Assembly: GCA_934122115.1 (NCBI GenBank)
Contig: CAKOVU010000002.1
Location: forward strand, 62,001 to 126,000
Length of the DNA: 64,000 nucleotides
Source: UMGS1901 sp934122115
GTDB taxonomy: Bacteria > Bacillota > Clostridia > TANB77 > CAG-508
Direction: 5' to 3'
The notes beneath the pieces were generated by a model, which did no database searches, was not told where the DNA came from, and was given only the letters and a program-made list of their open reading frames with translations. Both the position numbers and the translations under genes were made by a program. Below are positions 61,661 to 64,000 of this stretch, piece by piece (within the stretch, counting starts at the first letter, position 1; each line of letters starts with the position of its first letter).

Positions 61661-62596
61661 ATGCAAGAAAACAGCAAAATAGAAAAAGTAGATGAAGAAT
61701 TATTAGATGAAATTTCTGGGTATGATGAGATTAGAGATGGAGCATATAACATTAGAAAAAACGGAGCCGGAATTGAAAGAAAAATAACAGAAAATGTAAA
61801 TATAGTTTCTAAGACAGATAAGCCTGGAATAGATATATATGTAAAAGAAAATACAAAATTTGATGTTGTGCACATCCCAGTAATATTAACAGAAAGTGGA
61901 TTGAATGACCTTGTATACAATGATTTCTATATAGGCAAGAATGCTAATGTTTTAATTGTTGCTGGTTGTGGAATTCACAATGACCACCATAAAGATTCTA
62001 GACATGATGGAATTCACAGGTTTTTTCTAGAAGAAGGCGCAAAAGTTAGATATGTAGAGAAACATTATGGCGAAGGTAGTGGAACAGGCAAAAGAATATT
62101 AAATCCTGTAACAGAGGTTTATTTAAAGCTAGGTAGTTCTATGGAAATGGAGTCTACACAAATAAAAGGTGTGGATTCAACAATAAGAGAAACTAAAGGA
62201 GTACTTGAAGCAGACACTAATTTTGTAGTTACAGAAAAAATATTAACACATGGAAATCAAACTGCAAAAACTACATTTGATGTTCAATTAAATGGAGAAA
62301 ATGCAAGTACACATGTTACTTCTAGATCAGTTGCAACAGAAAATTCAAAACAACATTTTGAATCTAAAATTTATGGAAATTCAAAATGTTTCGCACATAG
62401 TGAATGTGATGCTATTATAAAAGATAATGCAGTAGTAAAAGCAACGCCAGAGATAACAGCCAATAATGTGGATGCAAATTTAATTCATGAGGCTGCGATA
62501 GGAAAAATAGCAGGAGAACAATTAATAAAACTTATGACTTTAGGATTATCAGAAAAAGAAGCGGAAGAACAAATAATAAATGGATTTTTAAGATAA
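61661..62596 (+). CDS. SufB/SufD-like Fe-S scaffold protein
   Basis: 311 aa, much shorter than classical SufB (about 470). It keeps the SufBD beta-helix core: GKNANVLIVAGCGIHND, GIHRFFLEEGAKVRYVEKHYGE and SRSVATENSKQHFESKIYG, plus the conserved C-terminal cluster (CFAHSECDAIIKDNAVVKATPEI with Cys and Glu, then LIHEAAIGKIAGEQLIKLM). Together with SufC it forms a two-gene minimal SUF-like system. Start at ATG 61661 after AAAGGAG with long spacing. No SufD, SufS or SufU is adjacent, but a cysteine desulfurase opens the window far upstream. Confidence 0.88.
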   Translation: MQENSKIEKVDEELLDEISGYDEIRDGAYNIRKNGAGIERKITENVNIVSKTDKPGIDIYVKENTKFDVVHIPVILTESGLNDLVYNDFYIGKNANVLIVAGCGIHNDHHKDSRHDGIHRFFLEEGAKVRYVEKHYGEGSGTGKRILNPVTEVYLKLGSSMEMESTQIKGVDSTIRETKGVLEADTNFVVTEKILTHGNQTAKTTFDVQLNGENASTHVTSRSVATENSKQHFESKIYGNSKCFAHSECDAIIKDNAVVKATPEITANNVDANLIHEAAIGKIAGEQLIKLMTLGLSEKEAEEQIINGFLR

Positions 62597-62599
62597 AGA

Positions 62600-62642
62600 A
62601 AAAGCTCTCAAGGTAAAATTTAATAAACCTGAGAGCCTTTTG
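62600..62642. terminator. Bidirectional terminator
   Basis: AAAGCTCTCAAGGT (62601-62614) pairs with ACCTGAGAGCCTTT (62627-62640) with small irregularities, flanked by A and T runs, between convergent genes. Confidence 0.8.
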
Positions 62643-62837
62643 TTAATCATTTACTTTAGAATATAGCCCAATTGATATTAGTCCAGAAACACCTACTAAA
62701 ACATATATTATTCTGCTTAAAATGCTCATGGAACCAAATAATGTGCTAACTAAATTAAAATCGAATAACCCTATAAGTAACCAGTTTAAAGCACCTATAA
62801 TAACAAGGGTTAATGCAATATAATATAGAACCTTCAT
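62643..62837 (-). CDS. DUF378 family small membrane protein
   Basis: 64 aa, two membrane helices (YYIALTLVIIGALNWLLIGLF and IIYVLVGVSGLISIGLY) with the characteristic GALNWLLIGLFDFNLVSTLF and VGVSGL motifs of DUF378. Function is unknown across the family. The ATG at 62837 follows TAGGAGGATT; the longer upstream extension is unsupported. Confidence 0.88.
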   Translation of the reverse strand: MKVLYYIALTLVIIGALNWLLIGLFDFNLVSTLFGSMSILSRIIYVLVGVSGLISIGLYSKVND

Positions 62838-62908
62838 TATAATCCTCCTAATAAGTTGATATTTAGTATTATTATAGCTATTTTTAAAAAAAATATACCA
62901 ACAAACTA

Positions 62909-62938
62909 TTGACATCAAAGGAAATACTAGAATATAAT
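62909..62938 (+). promoter_or_regulatory. Promoter of sigH
   Basis: TTGACA (62909-62914), 18-base spacer, TATAAT (62933-62938), 45 bases before the ATG. Confidence 0.85.
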
Positions 62939-62983
62939 ACAATCAATCATTTGTAAGGCAAGATGTAGGAGGATATATACACA

Positions 62984-63625
62984 ATGAATGACAACATAAA
63001 ATACATCAACATAGAAGATGAAGAATTAATAAACCAAGTAAAAAATGGCGACAAAAATGCACTTGAATATCTTATTTCTAAATACAAAGAAATGGTTGAA
63101 TCTAAAGTAAATAAATACTTTATAATTGGCGCCGAAAAAGAAGATATAGTTCAAGAAGGTTTAATTGGATTATATAAGGCAATAAAAGATTATAAAGTAG
63201 ATAAACAAAATTCTTTCAAGTCATTTGCTAATTTATGCATAGAAAGGCAATTAATTACTGCAATAAAATCATCAAATAGGCAAAAACACATGCCGCTTAA
63301 TTCTTACTTATCTTTAAACATGCCCGTATACAATAATGAAGACGAAAATAATGAAACAGAATTATTAGAAATATTTAATTCGAATGTTGTTGAAGATCCT
63401 CTAGATACAATAACCAAAAGAGAATATTATTCTGATGTTGAAAGTGTAATAGACACATCTTTAAGTAGTTTTGAAAAAAAGGTTTTAAACAGATATGTGC
63501 AAGGAGAATCTTATGTGCAAATAGCAGAAAAATTAGATGCTCCTGTGAAATCAGTTGATAATGCAATACAAAGAATACGCAAGAAAACAATAAAGAATCT
63601 TGTAAATAGAGATAGCTCTTTTTAA
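62984..63625 (+). CDS. sigH: RNA polymerase sigma-H factor
   Basis: Sigma-70-family factor for early stationary phase and sporulation onset (Spo0H). 213 aa: region 2 with AEKEDIVQEGLIGLYKAIKD and SFKSFANLCIERQLITAIKS (-10 recognition), then region 4 with VLNRYVQGESYVQIAEKLD and VDNAIQRIRKK (-35 helix-turn-helix). The sequence before region 4 (FNSNVVEDPLDT) fits sigma-H. RBS TAGGAGGAT. In Firmicutes sigH often precedes rpmG-secE-nusG; here a tRNA-Thr follows. Confidence 0.94.
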   Translation: MNDNIKYINIEDEELINQVKNGDKNALEYLISKYKEMVESKVNKYFIIGAEKEDIVQEGLIGLYKAIKDYKVDKQNSFKSFANLCIERQLITAIKSSNRQKHMPLNSYLSLNMPVYNNEDENNETELLEIFNSNVVEDPLDTITKREYYSDVESVIDTSLSSFEKKVLNRYVQGESYVQIAEKLDAPVKSVDNAIQRIRKKTIKNLVNRDSSF

Positions 63626-63641
63626 TAAGACTATCAAACAT

Positions 63642-63717
63642 GCTACTATAGCTCAGTAGGTAGAGTGCAGCCTTGGTAAGGCTGAGGTCACGGGTTCGAT
63701 TCCCGTTGGTAGCTCCA
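63642..63717 (+). tRNA. trnT: tRNA-Thr (GGT anticodon)
   Basis: 76 bases with encoded CCA. Acceptor stem GCTACTA/TGGTAGC, D arm GCTC/GAGT, anticodon stem CAGCC/GGCTG with loop TTGGTAA (anticodon GGT), and T arm ACGGG/CCCGT with TTCGATT. All four stems pair well. Confidence 0.97.
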
Positions 63718-63816
63718 AGATATATTATAAATGTCATTTGACAAAATCAATAAATGACGGTATAATAAAACTAGAAAATGAGAGCCACAGAAATGTGTGC
63801 TACCATATAATTATGA

Positions 63817-63860
63817 TAAAACACCACATAGCTAGGCGAAGCGTAATGTGGTGCTTTTAT
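63817..63860. terminator. Hairpin terminator
   Basis: CACCACAT (63821-63828) pairs with ATGTGGTG (63846-63853), flanked by AAAA and TTTTAT, after the minus-strand gene and in line with the tRNA transcript. Confidence 0.75.
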
Positions 63861-63973
63861 TATTTGCTCAAAATTACTACTAGTGCAATAATCAAGGCAA
63901 ATGCTATAATAGTCATTCCTACTAAACCGTAGAAAAGTAAGTATATTATCATTAACATAGATTGTTCTACCAT
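63860..63973 (-). CDS. Small hydrophobic protein, 37 aa
   Basis: ATG at 63973 with GGAGGTGG six bases before it. The product is MVEQSMLMIIYLLFYGLVGM followed by TIIAFALIIALVVILSK: one membrane helix with a short acidic start and a Lys end. The size, single helix and tight terminator resemble type I toxins of the Fst/holin-like group, but sequence identity is not decisive. Could also be a small regulatory membrane peptide. Its upstream part is at the window edge. Confidence 0.55.
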   Translation of the reverse strand: MVEQSMLMIIYLLFYGLVGMTIIAFALIIALVVILSK

Positions 63974-64000
63974 ATAGCACCACCTCCATTCTCACAGATA

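Overview
The window is an AT-rich chromosomal segment of a low-G+C, Gram-positive, spore-forming Firmicute, most likely an anaerobic member of the Clostridia. The evidence is the gene order (mraZ-rsmH-ftsL-spoVD-murE-mraY-spoVE/ftsW-murG; prpC-prkC-rsgA-rpe with spoVM and rpmB close by), a sigH gene, strong AGGAGG-type ribosome binding sites, frequent TTG/GTG starts and the standard code. MurE carries the DNPR motif typical of enzymes that add meso-diaminopimelate. No rRNA, CRISPR array or complete prophage is visible. One tRNA-Thr lies near the right end.

Layout. 1-17.3 kb: end of a cysteine desulfurase, two small unknown genes, mfd, a TrmH-type methyltransferase, asnS, aspS, a murT/gatD-like pair, rlmN, prpC, prkC, rsgA, rpe. 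17.3-25 kb: a bactofilin-like membrane protein, nth, a tiny spoVM that is easily missed, rpmB, two half-size TauE permeases, and two large surface proteins with a pilin-like N-terminus and a hypervariable FGE/C-type-lectin C-terminus typical of diversity-generating retroelement (DGR) targets. 25-38.5 kb: the dcw cluster for cell-wall synthesis, division and cortex formation, broken by an insertion inside the spoVD-type penicillin-binding protein gene. 38.5-53 kb: topA, a fused transporter/spermidine synthase, pheST, a hemolysin III protein, rpsB-tsf, and two pseudouridine synthases. 53-64 kb: a replication-relaxation-like protein facing an orphan VirD4-type ATPase, a MurJ/SpoVB-type flippase, HU, thyA-folA-rusA, a minimal sufCB pair, sigH and tRNA-Thr.

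The most notable structure is a 3.9-kb element (29347-33264) flanked by 14-bp direct repeats. It carries a large serine recombinase, a ComF-like phosphoribosyltransferase, a SLOG-like protein and a small membrane protein. Joining the repeats restores the spoVD reading frame exactly across the junction. This is the layout of skin-type intervening elements in sporulation genes. However, both the recombinase and spoVD also carry an apparent one-base frameshift, which means either decay or sequencing error.

Other points of interest: a GatD homologue that has lost the catalytic Cys, His and glycine-rich motifs yet remains translationally coupled to MurT; the two DGR-type variable proteins with no reverse transcriptase in the window; a 22-bp inverted repeat of palindromic sites upstream of the first variable protein; MraZ boxes upstream of mraZ; and an orphan conjugation-type ATPase.
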